From Streptomyces zaomyceticus (GTDB lineage Bacteria > Actinomycetota > Actinomycetes > Streptomycetales > Streptomycetaceae): DNA of 64,000 nt. The stretch lies in the NCBI RefSeq assembly GCF_014656215.1, contig NZ_BNBZ01000030.1:1-64000 (forward strand), read 5' to 3'. Shown here piece by piece: positions 16,786-24,652 of the stretch. The notes below the pieces were generated by a model that did not search any database, was not told the DNA's origin, and saw only the letters and a program-made list of their open reading frames with translations. Each line of letters opens with the position of its first letter. Positions within the stretch are counted from its first letter, which is position 1. The position numbers and the translations under genes are program-made.

Positions 16786-18091
16786 CATGCTCAGCGTCCA
16801 CACCTCCCCGCTCCACCAACCCGGGACGGGGGACGCCGGCGGGATGAACGTCTACATGGTCGAGCTCTCCCGCGCCCTGGCCGAACAGGGCGCGGAGGTC
16901 GATCTGTTCACCCGCTGCCGGGGTGAGGGGCTGCCCCCGCTCGTCGAGCTCGCCCCCGGTGTCCGGGTCCGGCATCTGCACGCGGGGCCGCGCCGGGCAC
17001 TGCCCAAGGAGGCCATGCCCGATCTGGTCGTGCCGTTCTCGCTGGCGCTGCTCAAGGAGGAGCGCCGCTACGACCTGGTCCACTCCCACTACTGGCTCTC
17101 CGGGCAGGCCGGCCGGATCGCCTCGGTGGGCTGGCGGATCCCGCTGGTGCACACCGCCCACACCCTGGCCCGGGTGAAGAACGCCTCGCTCGCCGCGGGG
17201 GACACCCCCGAGCCGGAGCTCAGGGTGCGGGGCGAGCACCAGGTGGTGGGCGCCGCCGACCGGCTGATCGCCAACACGGCCGCCGAGGCGGAGGCGTTGC
17301 GGGCGCTGTACGGGGCGGAGGGGGCGCGGACGGAGGTCGTCCGTCCGGGTGTCGACCTGCGGACCTTTCGTCCGGGGGACGGCCGGGCGGCGGCGCGGGC
17401 CCGCCTCGGGCTCCCGGCGGACGCGTTCGTGCCGCTGTACGCGGGCCGCATCCAGCCGCTGAAGGGTCCGGACGTGCTCGTGCGGGCCGTCGCCGAGCTG
17501 CTGCGCGAGTCGCCGGAGCTGCGCCGGCGGCTCCTGGTGCCGGTGGTCGGCGGGCACTCGGGCGCGACCCGTGAGGGGACGGCGTGGCGGCTGGCCGGGG
17601 AGCTGGGGGTGACCGATGTGCTGCGGTCCTGCCCGCCCGTGCCGCAGGAACGGCTCGCGGACTGGTACCGGGCGGCGGACGTCCTGGTGGTGCCCTCGCG
17701 CAGCGAGTCCTTCGGGCTGGTGGCCCTGGAGGCGCAGGCCTGCGGGACGCCGGTGCTGGCGGCGGCGGTGGGCGGGCTGCCGACGGCGGTGTGGGACGGG
17801 GTGACGGGGCTTCTGGTGCACGGGCACGACCCGGTGGAGTACGCGCGCCGGCTGCGGTGGCTCGCGGGGCACCCGGAGGTGGTCGCGACGATGGGGGAGG
17901 CGGCGGTGCGCCATGCGCAGGGGATGAGCTGGCGTGCGTCGGCCGCCGGGACCGTCGAGGTCTACCGGGGGGCGCTCGCGGAGACGCGCCGGCCGGTCTT
18001 CCCGGGGGTGGTGGGGCAGGGGCGGCGGCACGCCCCTGCCCCGGCGGCCCCTCTCTCCTGGAGGAACGAGAAGGCCGTAGCACAAGTCTAG
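16769..18091 (+). CDS. MshA-type family 4 glycosyltransferase
   Basis: A 440-residue retaining GT4 enzyme very like D-inositol-3-phosphate glycosyltransferase. It has VAMLSVHTSPLHQPGTGDAGGMNVYMVEL, DLVHSHYWLSGQAG, HTAHTLARVKNASLAAGDTPEPE, LYAGRIQPLKGPDVL and the donor-site ESFGLVALEAQACGTPVLAA. MshA transfers GlcNAc from UDP-GlcNAc to inositol-1-phosphate in mycothiol synthesis. From memory the usual Streptomyces mshA lies beside ybjN/gpm-type genes, which are absent here, so this may be a second, pathway-specific copy. GTG 16769 has AGGAG 6 bases upstream; GTG 16709 would add 20 residues and read through the inverted repeat. Confidence 0.88.
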   Translation: MSLRVAMLSVHTSPLHQPGTGDAGGMNVYMVELSRALAEQGAEVDLFTRCRGEGLPPLVELAPGVRVRHLHAGPRRALPKEAMPDLVVPFSLALLKEERRYDLVHSHYWLSGQAGRIASVGWRIPLVHTAHTLARVKNASLAAGDTPEPELRVRGEHQVVGAADRLIANTAAEAEALRALYGAEGARTEVVRPGVDLRTFRPGDGRAAARARLGLPADAFVPLYAGRIQPLKGPDVLVRAVAELLRESPELRRRLLVPVVGGHSGATREGTAWRLAGELGVTDVLRSCPPVPQERLADWYRAADVLVVPSRSESFGLVALEAQACGTPVLAAAVGGLPTAVWDGVTGLLVHGHDPVEYARRLRWLAGHPEVVATMGEAAVRHAQGMSWRASAAGTVEVYRGALAETRRPVFPGVVGQGRRHAPAPAAPLSWRNEKAVAQV

Positions 18092-18098
18092 CACCTCT

Positions 18099-18113
18099 TT
18101 TGGTTCGACCAAA
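18099..18113. terminator. Small hairpin behind the glycosyltransferase
   Basis: TTTGGT-TCG-ACCAAA forms a 6-bp stem with a 3-base loop 8 bases after the stop, without a T-run. It could be a weak terminator or an operator for the following gene. Confidence 0.4.
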
Positions 18114-18307
18114 GATATGGAGAGGTCCGGATCGGTCAATTCCGTTGCGGGGAAGGCGTAATGACGCATCCACGCCATGGCGGGTCCACGCAGAGACGAT
18201 CCCTGGATTCGATTCGGGTGCCGGGACAGAATGGAGATGTCTTCAGGGAACGCCCGGCGGCACGGGCCCCGGAAGGCGGAATTCACATTCCAAGTCCTGG
18301 AGGAATC

Positions 18308-18508
18308 ATGTCTGTTGCGCAGAACACCGGTTTCCGCAAGGCCGTCCGTCAGCTCCTGGTCGCCGCCGCCGCGTGTACGGTCGTCGCGGGCGGCGCCGCC
18401 TTCGCCGTCGCCTCCGACAGCGAGCCGGTCACCCCGCAGACCATTGCCGGCGTCGCCGAGGACAACGGCTGGCCGGTCGTTCCGCCGAAGCCCACCCCCA
18501 CCAACTGA
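18308..18508 (+). CDS. Small exported peptide of unknown function
   Basis: A 66-residue protein with a clear Sec signal: MSVAQNTGFRKAVRQL (basic), LLVAAAACTVVAGGAAFAVA (hydrophobic, AVA-S cleavage near residue 35). That leaves a mature peptide of about 31 residues ending EDNGWPVVPPKPTPTN. GGAGGA stands about 5 bases before ATG 18308. No enzyme motif is visible. It is followed by two tandem LuxR-type regulators on the other strand. The short Pro/Trp-rich C-terminus could be an extracellular signal, but this is conjecture; it may equally be a small wall-associated protein. Confidence 0.7.
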   Translation: MSVAQNTGFRKAVRQLLVAAAACTVVAGGAAFAVASDSEPVTPQTIAGVAEDNGWPVVPPKPTPTN

Positions 18509-18530
18509 GCGAAAACATCGGGAAATTCAT

Positions 18531-18595
18531 CCGGAGAAATCTCCGGGGAATTCCTTTCGCCGGGCCCCTCGATCGCTGCCACGATTGCGGGGCCC
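18531..18595. terminator. Bidirectional terminator hairpins
   Basis: Between the convergent small-peptide gene and LuxR gene lie CCGGAGA-AA-TCTCCGG (18531-18546) and GGGCCCC-N20-GGGGCCC (18562-18568 with 18589-18595). Both are strong GC stems, suited to ending transcripts from both sides. Confidence 0.6.
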
Positions 18596-18643
18596 GCTCC
18601 ATTTCCCCGCCGGCTGCACGCGGCGCCGATCGCCCCCGGCCGG

Positions 18644-19696
18644 TCAGTCCAGCCAGCCGAGCCGTACCGCACGCGCCCCCGCCTCGAAACGGCTCGTCGC
18701 CCCCAGCTCCTGCATCAGCTCCGAGATCATCCGGCTGACCGTCCGCAGCGAGACCCCGAGCGTGCGCGCGATCCGCTCGTCCTTCATCCCCGAGGCCAGC
18801 ATCAGCAGCGCCGCCCGCTGCTGCTCCGAGAGGCCGTCACCGCCCGCCTCCGCCGTCCCCTCGTTCCCGTACGGGGTCGCCGTGTGCCAGCAGTGCTCGT
18901 ACAGGCTCAGATACGGCCGTACGAGGGCACTGCCCCGCGCCAGGATCGCGCCCTCGCCGGGCTCCTCGGGCCGGATCGGCACCAGGGCGAACTGCTGGTC
19001 GGCGATGATCAGGTTCATCGGGACGACCGGGGCGAGACGGATCTCCACCCCCAGCTCCGCCCGCTGTCCCAGGAACTTCTCCATCTCCGGGTCGGTGGCC
19101 TCCTGCCGGCCGTAGATGGCGCGCACCCGCACGCCGTTGGCGATCTGCCGCCGGTCGCGGTCGAGCATCCGGTCCGGGTTCTGCCGCCCCGGCGTGCCCG
19201 GGTGCAGCGCCGCCGAACTCTCCTGCATCACATCGGTGATGTCCTCGATGGCCTGCTGGATCCTGCGGTAGTCGGTCAGCGCCTCGACGTGCGCCTCCGC
19301 CCGGGTCAGCGCCTCGGCCCGCAGATAGGAGCCGGCGAGGATCTCCAGCGTGCTGTACGCCTCGTCCGCCTCGGCCAGGTGCTCCCGCAGCCGCTCCCGC
19401 TCCCGCTCCAGCAGTCGCAGCAGGGCGATCTCCGGGTCGATCGCCGCCACCGTGTCCGTGTCGGAGCGCCAACTGCCGTCCTGTACGGCGGCGATGGTGG
19501 CGTGTGCCTGACCGGTCGGCACGATGAGGCCCAGGGTGAGGAGTTCGCCGCGACATCGCTCGTACTCGTCCGGCGCGAGCCCGAGGTCCCGGCGGACCTC
19601 CTCGAAGTCCGAGACGCCCCGGCGGCGCAGCTCCTGGTACACGGCCAGCAGGACCTCGGTCGCGCCGTCCCCGATGCCGTCGCCCGCAGTGACCAT
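18644..19696 (-). CDS. LuxR-type (TrmB-like N-terminus) transcriptional regulator 1
   Basis: A 350-residue regulator. The C-terminal LuxR HTH is LSEQQRAALLMLASGMKDERIARTLGVSLRTVSRMISELMQELGATSRFEAG. The N-terminal ~60 residues (EVLLAVYQELRRRGVSDFEEVRRDLGLAPDEYERCRGELLTLGLI) look like a winged-helix/TrmB-type module. A coiled-coil-like ERERERLREHLAEADEAY follows, then a phospholipase-D-like sensor segment (RVRAIYGRQEATDPEMEKFLGQRAELGVEIRLAPVVPMNLIIAD). The same architecture is duplicated in the next gene. The ligand is unknown. Proximity to a small exported peptide may be meaningful. Confidence 0.85.
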   Translation of the reverse strand: MVTAGDGIGDGATEVLLAVYQELRRRGVSDFEEVRRDLGLAPDEYERCRGELLTLGLIVPTGQAHATIAAVQDGSWRSDTDTVAAIDPEIALLRLLERERERLREHLAEADEAYSTLEILAGSYLRAEALTRAEAHVEALTDYRRIQQAIEDITDVMQESSAALHPGTPGRQNPDRMLDRDRRQIANGVRVRAIYGRQEATDPEMEKFLGQRAELGVEIRLAPVVPMNLIIADQQFALVPIRPEEPGEGAILARGSALVRPYLSLYEHCWHTATPYGNEGTAEAGGDGLSEQQRAALLMLASGMKDERIARTLGVSLRTVSRMISELMQELGATSRFEAGARAVRLGWLD

Positions 19697-19776
19697 GGCG
19701 AAGTGACCCCCCTCATTCTCCGAGTCGCCCCGCCCTCACCTTGTCATACGGCTCGGCGGGAGTCCTTCGTGCAGTG

Positions 19777-19835
19777 CCCGTACCCGTCCTCGTCCCGGTA
19801 CGGGTACCCGTAAGCGTTCCGGTACCCGTACCCGT
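19777..19835. repeat. TACCCGT repeat array between the two LuxR genes
   Basis: TACCCGT occurs in direct and inverted copies: 19777-19787, a perfect 12-bp palindrome ACGGGTACCCGT at 19800-19811, and two tandem copies at 19822-19835. All lie in the 175 bases upstream of LuxR gene 1 and downstream of LuxR gene 2. A regulator-binding array is plausible. Confidence 0.55.
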
Positions 19836-19871
19836 GGCTGCACCTACGGTGACGCACCTGAACTCCTCGGA

Positions 19872-20927
19872 CTAGACCCCGTGTTCGGATCCCTCGCCGT
19901 CGAGCAGACCGAGCCGGGCCGCTTTCACGCCGGCCTCGAAGCGGCTCGCCGCCCCCAGCTCCTGCATGACCTCCGAGAGCAGTCGGCTGACGGTCCGGAG
20001 CGAGACCCCGAGGCTGCGGGCGATCTGCTCGTCCTTGATCCCGGAGGCGAGCATGTGGAGCGCGGCCCGCTGCTGGTCGGACAGGCCGTCGCCGCCGCCC
20101 TCCCCGGGCTCCTCCCCGTACCGGGAGGCCGCCTGCCAGCAGTACTCGTAGAGCGCGAGGTACGAACGGACCAGGCCGGGGCCGCGGGCCAGGATGGTGG
20201 GCGAGTCCGGGTCGTGCGGGTCCGTCGGCAGAAGGGCGAAGTTCTCGTCGGCGAGGACCATGTTCATCGGGACGACGGGGGAGAGCCGCAGCTCCACCCC
20301 GAGCGCGGCCCGCTCCTTCAGGTGCTGGGTCATCTCGGGCACGGTGCCGACCCGGCGGCTGTACATGGCGCGGACCCGCACCCCGCGGGCGGCCCGGGAA
20401 CGGTCCCTCTCCAGCTCGGCGGCCATGTCCTCGCGCCGTACCGAGCCGGTGTGCATGACGTGCACGGCGGTGCGGACGGACTCCGTGAGCTCCGTCAGCT
20501 CGCGCAGCACCCGCTGCGGATCGGTGACGATCTCCACCTCGACCTCGGAGCGGGGGGCGGCCCCGGCGCGCAGGAACGGTCCGGCGAGGGCTTCGAGGGC
20601 GGTGTGGGCGCGGCTGGTCGCGGCGAGCCGGTCCTGGAGCCGGTCGCGTTCCCGGCGCAGCAGCCGCAGCAGGGCGACATCGGGGTCGACGACGATCCGG
20701 GCCCCGGCGCCGGGGGGCGCGTCCGATTCCTGCCGGTCACGGGGGTCCCGCGGGGCGGTCAGTCCTAAGGAGGCGAGTTCCTCGCGACATCGCTCCCGCT
20801 CCTCGGCGGAGAGCTGCAGGTCGTGCGCGACCTCGTCGAAGGTGCTGTCGGGGCGGGCGCGGAGTTCCTGGTAGACGGCGAGAGCCTGCTCGCTGCCGAC
20901 ACGGGACACGGCGGCGTTTCTGGACAC
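19872..20927 (-). CDS. LuxR-type regulator 2, paralogue of the preceding gene, with a TTA codon
   Basis: A 351-residue protein with the same domain order as regulator 1 and roughly half its residues identical: N-terminal winged-helix-like QALAVYQELRARPDSTFDEVAHDLQLSAEERERCREELASLGL, central RVRAMYSRRVGTVPEMTQHLKERAALGVELRLSPVVPMNMVLADENFALL, and C-terminal HTH ASGIKDEQIARSLGVSLRTVSRLLSEVMQELGAASRFEAG. GTG 20927 is chosen because AGGGGAG precedes it and the length then equals the paralogue; GTG 20909 is an alternative. Leu54 is TTA (20766-20768), implying bldA-dependent translation of this copy only. The pair probably arose by tandem duplication. Confidence 0.85.
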   Translation of the reverse strand: MSRNAAVSRVGSEQALAVYQELRARPDSTFDEVAHDLQLSAEERERCREELASLGLTAPRDPRDRQESDAPPGAGARIVVDPDVALLRLLRRERDRLQDRLAATSRAHTALEALAGPFLRAGAAPRSEVEVEIVTDPQRVLRELTELTESVRTAVHVMHTGSVRREDMAAELERDRSRAARGVRVRAMYSRRVGTVPEMTQHLKERAALGVELRLSPVVPMNMVLADENFALLPTDPHDPDSPTILARGPGLVRSYLALYEYCWQAASRYGEEPGEGGGDGLSDQQRAALHMLASGIKDEQIARSLGVSLRTVSRLLSEVMQELGAASRFEAGVKAARLGLLDGEGSEHGV

Positions 20928-21025
20928 GGCGCAGCTGACTCCCCTCGGATCCGCACGGATCCTGTTGAATCGCCCCGCCAGACCCTGCCACAAAATCGAA
21001 CGGCACGCACGGAGTTGAACGGTGG

Positions 21026-21466
21026 TCAGACGGTGGGTGCGGCGGCCCGGCAGTCGGGGCACAGGCCCTTGAACACGACCTCCGCGTCCTCGATCCGCCA
21101 CTCCGGCAGGGCGCCCTTCGGCGGCGCCGGCGCGACGGCCGCGACGTTCTCCACCCGGCCGCAGACCGTGCACAGGGCGTGCTGGTGCGGGGGCCCCGCG
21201 ATCTCGAATACGGCGGGCAGGCCCGGCCGGTCGAACTTGCCGACCAGACCCGTCTCCTGGAAGTGCCGCAGCATCTCGTACACGGCCTGGCTGGTCAGCG
21301 TGCCGAGCCGCTCGCGGGCGGTGGTGGTGATCGCCTCGACGTCGAGATGGCCGCCGGTGGCGAGCACCGTGAGCACCTCGAGGCGCGGGCCCGTGACCCG
21401 CAGCCCGACATCGCGCAGCCGCTGGATCACCGCCTCGCGGCCCGTCAGCTCTTCCACGACTGCCAT
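21026..21466 (-). CDS. Fur-family metalloregulator
   Basis: A 146-residue repressor. It shows the winged helix VIQRLRDVGLRVTGPRLEVLTVLATGGHLDVEAI...TSQAVYEMLRHFQETGLVGK, the metal region GPPHQHALCTVCG (His plus CxxC) and a second CxxC in GLCPDC, giving a structural zinc site. The type resembles the Fur branch that includes CatR-like peroxide sensors. ATG 21466 is chosen, although the frame runs open to 21529, because a palindrome sits at 21493-21502, more fitting as an operator than as coding DNA. No catalase or metal transporter is adjacent on this side. Confidence 0.87.
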   Translation of the reverse strand: MAVVEELTGREAVIQRLRDVGLRVTGPRLEVLTVLATGGHLDVEAITTTARERLGTLTSQAVYEMLRHFQETGLVGKFDRPGLPAVFEIAGPPHQHALCTVCGRVENVAAVAPAPPKGALPEWRIEDAEVVFKGLCPDCRAAAPTV

Positions 21467-21492
21467 CTTCTCCGCCCGCCACCTGGTCGGCT

Positions 21493-21561
21493 CAAACGTT
21501 TGTGGGCATCGTACCTCTTGCTCTTCCACCTCGTCAGGTGTGCCGGTCGACCTCGTCAGGT
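21493..21561. promoter_or_regulatory. Fur-gene operator candidates
   Basis: CAAACGTTTG (21493-21502) is a perfect palindrome 27 bases before the Fur start. Upstream lie two copies of ACCTCGTCAGGT, each an ACCT-N4-AGGT dyad, at 21528-21539 and 21550-21561, in phase at 22 bases (two helix turns). Autoregulation is inferred. Confidence 0.55.
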
Positions 21562-21577
21562 GCTCCGCGGCCCTCCG

Positions 21578-22471
21578 TCAGTCGTCCGCCCTGCACACCA
21601 GCAGGACGGACTCGGTCCGCTCGTCGATCCGGTGCCGCCGCCGGCCCTCGATGTGCAGGCCCGCCGAGTGCAGCTCCGCCGCGAGTCGCTCCGGGTCCAC
21701 GATCCACTTGTCGGTGGTCAGCACGACCCGCTCCGTGGAGAGCTTGCCGGTCCTGGCCGCGTAGTAGGTGATCCGCTCGCTCATCGACGGCAGGTCGAAG
21801 ACCTGCCGGGCCACCACCCACTCGTCGACGCCGTCGAAGCGGGGCACCTGGAACGCCCAGGTCCGCCGCGGTTCCGCGATCAGCCCCGGCAACCGGTGCG
21901 CCGTGTAGTCGAGGGCGAGCGCCCCGCCCGTCTCCAGACGGGAGGCGACCTCCCGCAGCAGCGCGGGCCGCCGTGCCGGGGGTACGGCGGCGACCATCGC
22001 GCCCGCGAGCAGGGCGAGCCGGTAGCTGCCCCCGAGCCGCAGCTCGGTGAGGTCCGTCCGGTGGGTGACGACGAGCCCGGCCACCTGCGGGCCGATCCGG
22101 CGGGCCCAGTCCTCGAGGCGCTCGAGGGCCGAGGCGTCCCGGTCCACGGCTTCCACGGCGAAGCCGTGCCGGGCGAACGGGACGGCGAGCCGCCCGGCGC
22201 CGGAGCCGAGGTCCAGAACGGGTCCGCCGGTGGAGCGGGCGAGACTGAGATACCGGACGATGTCCGCGCTGTGCGGGCCGAGCAGGGCGTCGTGCAGCCA
22301 GACGGAGCCGGCGTCGGCGGGGGAGACGGACTCGAGCCCGGGAAGGGTGTCCGGGGTGACCCGGACGCCGGCACCGGGGGCGGGCTCCTGCTCCCGGCCG
22401 TATCGGGACGGCAGGACCGGCGCGAGCGCTGCGGGCACGACGGGCAGGGAAGTGCCGCTCGGTGTGTGCAT
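21578..22471 (-). CDS. Class I SAM-dependent methyltransferase
   Basis: A 297-residue enzyme with SAM motif I GGPVLDLGSGAGRLAVPFARHGFAVEAVDRD, then LALLAGAMVAAVPPARRPALLREVASRLETGGALALDYTAH (motifs II/III). The ~80-residue N-terminal extension (LPVVPAALAPVLPSRYGREQE, then SVSPADAGSVWLHDALLGPHSADIVRYL) recalls methyltransferases found with daptide-like RiPP loci. I see no precursor peptide or partner enzymes here, so the substrate is open. GGAGGAG lies just before ATG 22471. It is the gene nearest the Fur regulator but has no shared promoter signature. Confidence 0.82.
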   Translation of the reverse strand: MHTPSGTSLPVVPAALAPVLPSRYGREQEPAPGAGVRVTPDTLPGLESVSPADAGSVWLHDALLGPHSADIVRYLSLARSTGGPVLDLGSGAGRLAVPFARHGFAVEAVDRDASALERLEDWARRIGPQVAGLVVTHRTDLTELRLGGSYRLALLAGAMVAAVPPARRPALLREVASRLETGGALALDYTAHRLPGLIAEPRRTWAFQVPRFDGVDEWVVARQVFDLPSMSERITYYAARTGKLSTERVVLTTDKWIVDPERLAAELHSAGLHIEGRRRHRIDERTESVLLVCRADD

Positions 22472-22565
22472 CGCTCCTCCAGGGGCTCGCTCGGTCCATG
22501 CCGTCCGGACGAGGTACCCGTGCCGCCGGGACCGCGCCGCTGGACCCATCCTGACCTGGGGAGGG

Positions 22566-22623
22566 AGCCCCGATCCACCGGATCGGGCTGCGTGAACACG
22601 CGATGGCGTGGATCTGCCACGCC
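22566..22623 (-). terminator. Two stem-loops between the GNAT and methyltransferase genes
   Basis: GGATCGGGCT pairs with AGCC(C)CGATCC (22566-22589, one bulge), and GGCGTGG-N5-CCACGCC spans 22605-22623, directly after the GNAT stop on the minus strand. Both are GC stems without T-runs, as is usual for Streptomyces terminators. Confidence 0.6.
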
Positions 22624-22638
22624 TCGAAGTGAGGGCTC

Positions 22639-23121
22639 TCAGACGACCGTTCGGCTGAATCGGCGGGGGGAGAGGGGGGTGAAGCCGAGCCGGGTGTAGA
22701 AGGGCAGCGACGGGTCGCTCTCCGCCGGGAGTTCCACCCGCTGGTCCCTGGCCCCGTAGCTCCGCATCCGGTCCGTGGCCGCCGCGACCAGGGCCGTACC
22801 CACGCCCCGGCGCCGGGAGCCGGCCGCCACGGCCAGGGCGTACACCTCGCCCTCGCCCGGGACCGGGACACCGCCCGCGGCGGCGCCGACGACCGCTCCC
22901 TCCGCGTCGGTCGCGACGAGCCAGCCGAGCCAGCCGGGCGCGCCTCCCGGAATTTCAATTTCCGCTCGTATGCGGGGGAGTGCGCATTGTGCGGAGATCA
23001 GTCGACGCATCGGGATTTCGTCCAGGATTCCCGCATAGCTGCTCCGAATGACGTCGGCGAGCAGCCTGGATATCGTCGTCGCATCGCCGGCCGCGGCCGT
23101 CCGAACGCCAGCCAGCTGCAT
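22639..23121 (-). CDS. GNAT N-acetyltransferase
   Basis: A 160-residue acetyl-CoA-dependent transferase. The CoA-binding motif A is EVYALAVAAGSRRRGVGTALVAAATDRMRSYGA, followed by the substrate-side strand VELPAESDPSLPFYTRLGFTPL. The N-terminal ~60 residues have lower GC than their surroundings (GAAATTGAAATTCC-like codons), perhaps reflecting transfer or an RNA-level signal. ATG 23121 is preferred; TTG 23172 would add 17 residues. The substrate cannot be predicted. Confidence 0.82.
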   Translation of the reverse strand: MQLAGVRTAAAGDATTISRLLADVIRSSYAGILDEIPMRRLISAQCALPRIRAEIEIPGGAPGWLGWLVATDAEGAVVGAAAGGVPVPGEGEVYALAVAAGSRRRGVGTALVAAATDRMRSYGARDQRVELPAESDPSLPFYTRLGFTPLSPRRFSRTVV

Positions 23122-23268
23122 CGGTTCTGTACCCTTCGACGTGCCGAGCCCGATCCCCCAACGTACCCACAATAGCCGGGAATTCAGTGGGGCGTGACCG
23201 ATGCGAAATCTACGAATTCGCTTAGTAAATAGGGCTGTTCGGCAGCCCGGTCGGCTGAAGCGAGTAAA

Positions 23269-24180
23269 TTACCCGGGGAAGGAACAGCAGGCGACGATCA
23301 GGGGTGCCATCGCGAGTCCCGCGGACGCGATGGTCAGCAGACCGCGCAGAACGGGGTGCCCCACGCTGTACGGGGTGAGGATGCGGCGCATCCGCAGCGC
23401 CGCCGACGGCCCGCCCGCCGCGAACGCGGACCGCGGCGCCCGCCCCGAGGCGAGCGCGTACAGCGCCGTGGCCAGCGCGTCCCGCGTACACCGGCGCAAC
23501 GCCCGGTCGTCCGCCGCCATTTCCAGCAGAAGGGGTACGGCGGTCCCGCCGTGCCGCGCGAGCGGAAGGCGCGGGAACACGGCCGAGAAGGCCTCCGCCG
23601 CCGCGACCAGGAGATGGTGCCGTCCGGCGATGTGCGCCCGCTCGTGCGCGAGGGCCGCCGCGAGCTGGGCCGGGGTGAGGGTGTGCACCGCGCCCGAGGA
23701 GACGACGACCCGCCGCGAGCGGCCGGGCAGGCAGTAGACGGCGGGGCGTTCGTCGTCGAGGACGGTGGCCCGCAGGGCGGGGTCGTACCGCCCGACGAGC
23801 CGCAGCACCCCCGCGTGCCGCAGCCGCGCCCGCCGTGCCCCGACCAGACGGCGGACGAACGCGGCGGCGGGCAGCGACAGCACGGCGAGGGAGAGCGCGA
23901 GGGCGAACCGCTCGCGCCCGTCGAGGTGCAGGAGCTGCTCGACCGTGGGCGGCCGCAGCGTGAGCATCATGTCGGCCAGACGGTGGCTGCTCTCGCCCGA
24001 CAGGACCATCTGGGCGGGCAGCAGGGCCGTCGCGGTGGCGAAGACGGCGCCGCACGCGGCCCAGACGCCGAGGGCGAGCCGGGGCACCTGCTGGGCCCAG
24101 TGCGCCCGGGCCACCAGCCAGGGCACCAGGAAGCCGGTGAGTGCGACGAGCCCGGACGGGACGAGGACGTGGTGGTTCAC
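23269..24180 (-). CDS. M56-family (BlaR1-like) membrane metallopeptidase
   Basis: A 303-residue protein with about four membrane segments (VLVPSGLVALTGFLVPWLVA, ALGVWAACGAVFATATALL, FALALSLAVLSLPAAAFV, and a C-terminal ASAGLAMAPLIVACC). The zinc protease motif LAHERAHIAGRHH (HExxH) lies near residue 179, with SSGAVHTLTPAQLAAALAHE typical of the family. There is no extracellular penicillin-binding sensor domain, so the signal is unknown. GTG 24180 overlaps the BlaI stop (GTGA), giving a coupled repressor/protease pair in which the protease inactivates the repressor. Confidence 0.87.
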   Translation of the reverse strand: MNHHVLVPSGLVALTGFLVPWLVARAHWAQQVPRLALGVWAACGAVFATATALLPAQMVLSGESSHRLADMMLTLRPPTVEQLLHLDGRERFALALSLAVLSLPAAAFVRRLVGARRARLRHAGVLRLVGRYDPALRATVLDDERPAVYCLPGRSRRVVVSSGAVHTLTPAQLAAALAHERAHIAGRHHLLVAAAEAFSAVFPRLPLARHGGTAVPLLLEMAADDRALRRCTRDALATALYALASGRAPRSAFAAGGPSAALRMRRILTPYSVGHPVLRGLLTIASAGLAMAPLIVACCSFPG

Positions 24181-24575
24181 GCGCCGCCCCCGCCGCCGGG
24201 GTGCGGGTCCTGGTCGCCGCGGGCGGCGCGCAGGGCGGCGTCGAGGGCGTCCATGTCCTCGTCCGAGATGACCTCGACGAAGCGCAGAAGGGCGGCGGGG
24301 CGGTCCTGGCTGTCGCCGAGGGCGTCCCGCATGAGTCCGGCGGTGTACTCCTCGCGGCTGCGGACGGGTTCGTACAGCCAGGCCCGGCCGGCCTTCTCGC
24401 GGCGGAGCCAGCCCTTGCGGTGCAGGATGTCGGCGACCGTCATGACGGTCGTGTAGGCGACCCGGCGGCCGCGGTTGATGTCGTCGACGATCTCGCGGAC
24501 CGTGGCGGGCCGCTGCCAGGCCCACAGCCGGTCCATGATCTCGGCCTCCAGCTCTCCCAGCCGGCGCACGTGCAT
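24177..24575 (-). CDS. BlaI/MecI/CopY-family repressor
   Basis: A 132-residue winged-helix repressor: RRLGELEAEIMDRLWAWQRPATVREIVDDINRGRRVAYTTVMTVADILHRKGWLRREKAGRAWLYEPVRSREEYTAGLM matches the BlaI pattern, followed by a dimerisation helix and a Gly-rich tail. It is the first gene of the BlaI-M56 pair. Its promoter region contains a CsoR-type TACCC/GGGTA box (24628-24642) about 50 bases upstream, which hints at copper control; that link is my inference. Confidence 0.88.
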   Translation of the reverse strand: MHVRRLGELEAEIMDRLWAWQRPATVREIVDDINRGRRVAYTTVMTVADILHRKGWLRREKAGRAWLYEPVRSREEYTAGLMRDALGDSQDRPAALLRFVEVISDEDMDALDAALRAARGDQDPHPGGGGGA

Positions 24576-24627
24576 CCCCTCCCCCTACGGGCGGCTCATG
24601 GTACGGGCCGCTCCCCTCGCCCAGATA

Positions 24628-24642
24628 TACCCCCCATGGGTA
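24628..24642. promoter_or_regulatory. CsoR-type box upstream of BlaI and a small reading frame
   Basis: TACCC-CCCAT-GGGTA is a perfect 5-5-5 dyad preceded by ATA. It matches the other two boxes of the copper island in core and symmetry. It lies between blaI (start 24575, minus) and the small plus-strand frame starting 24653. Confidence 0.65.
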
Positions 24643-24652
24643 CCCTGGCAGG

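Noticed and set aside
21578..22471. Daptide-type RiPP locus
   Set aside because: Only the methyltransferase shows a faint resemblance; no short precursor gene or the other required enzymes are present.
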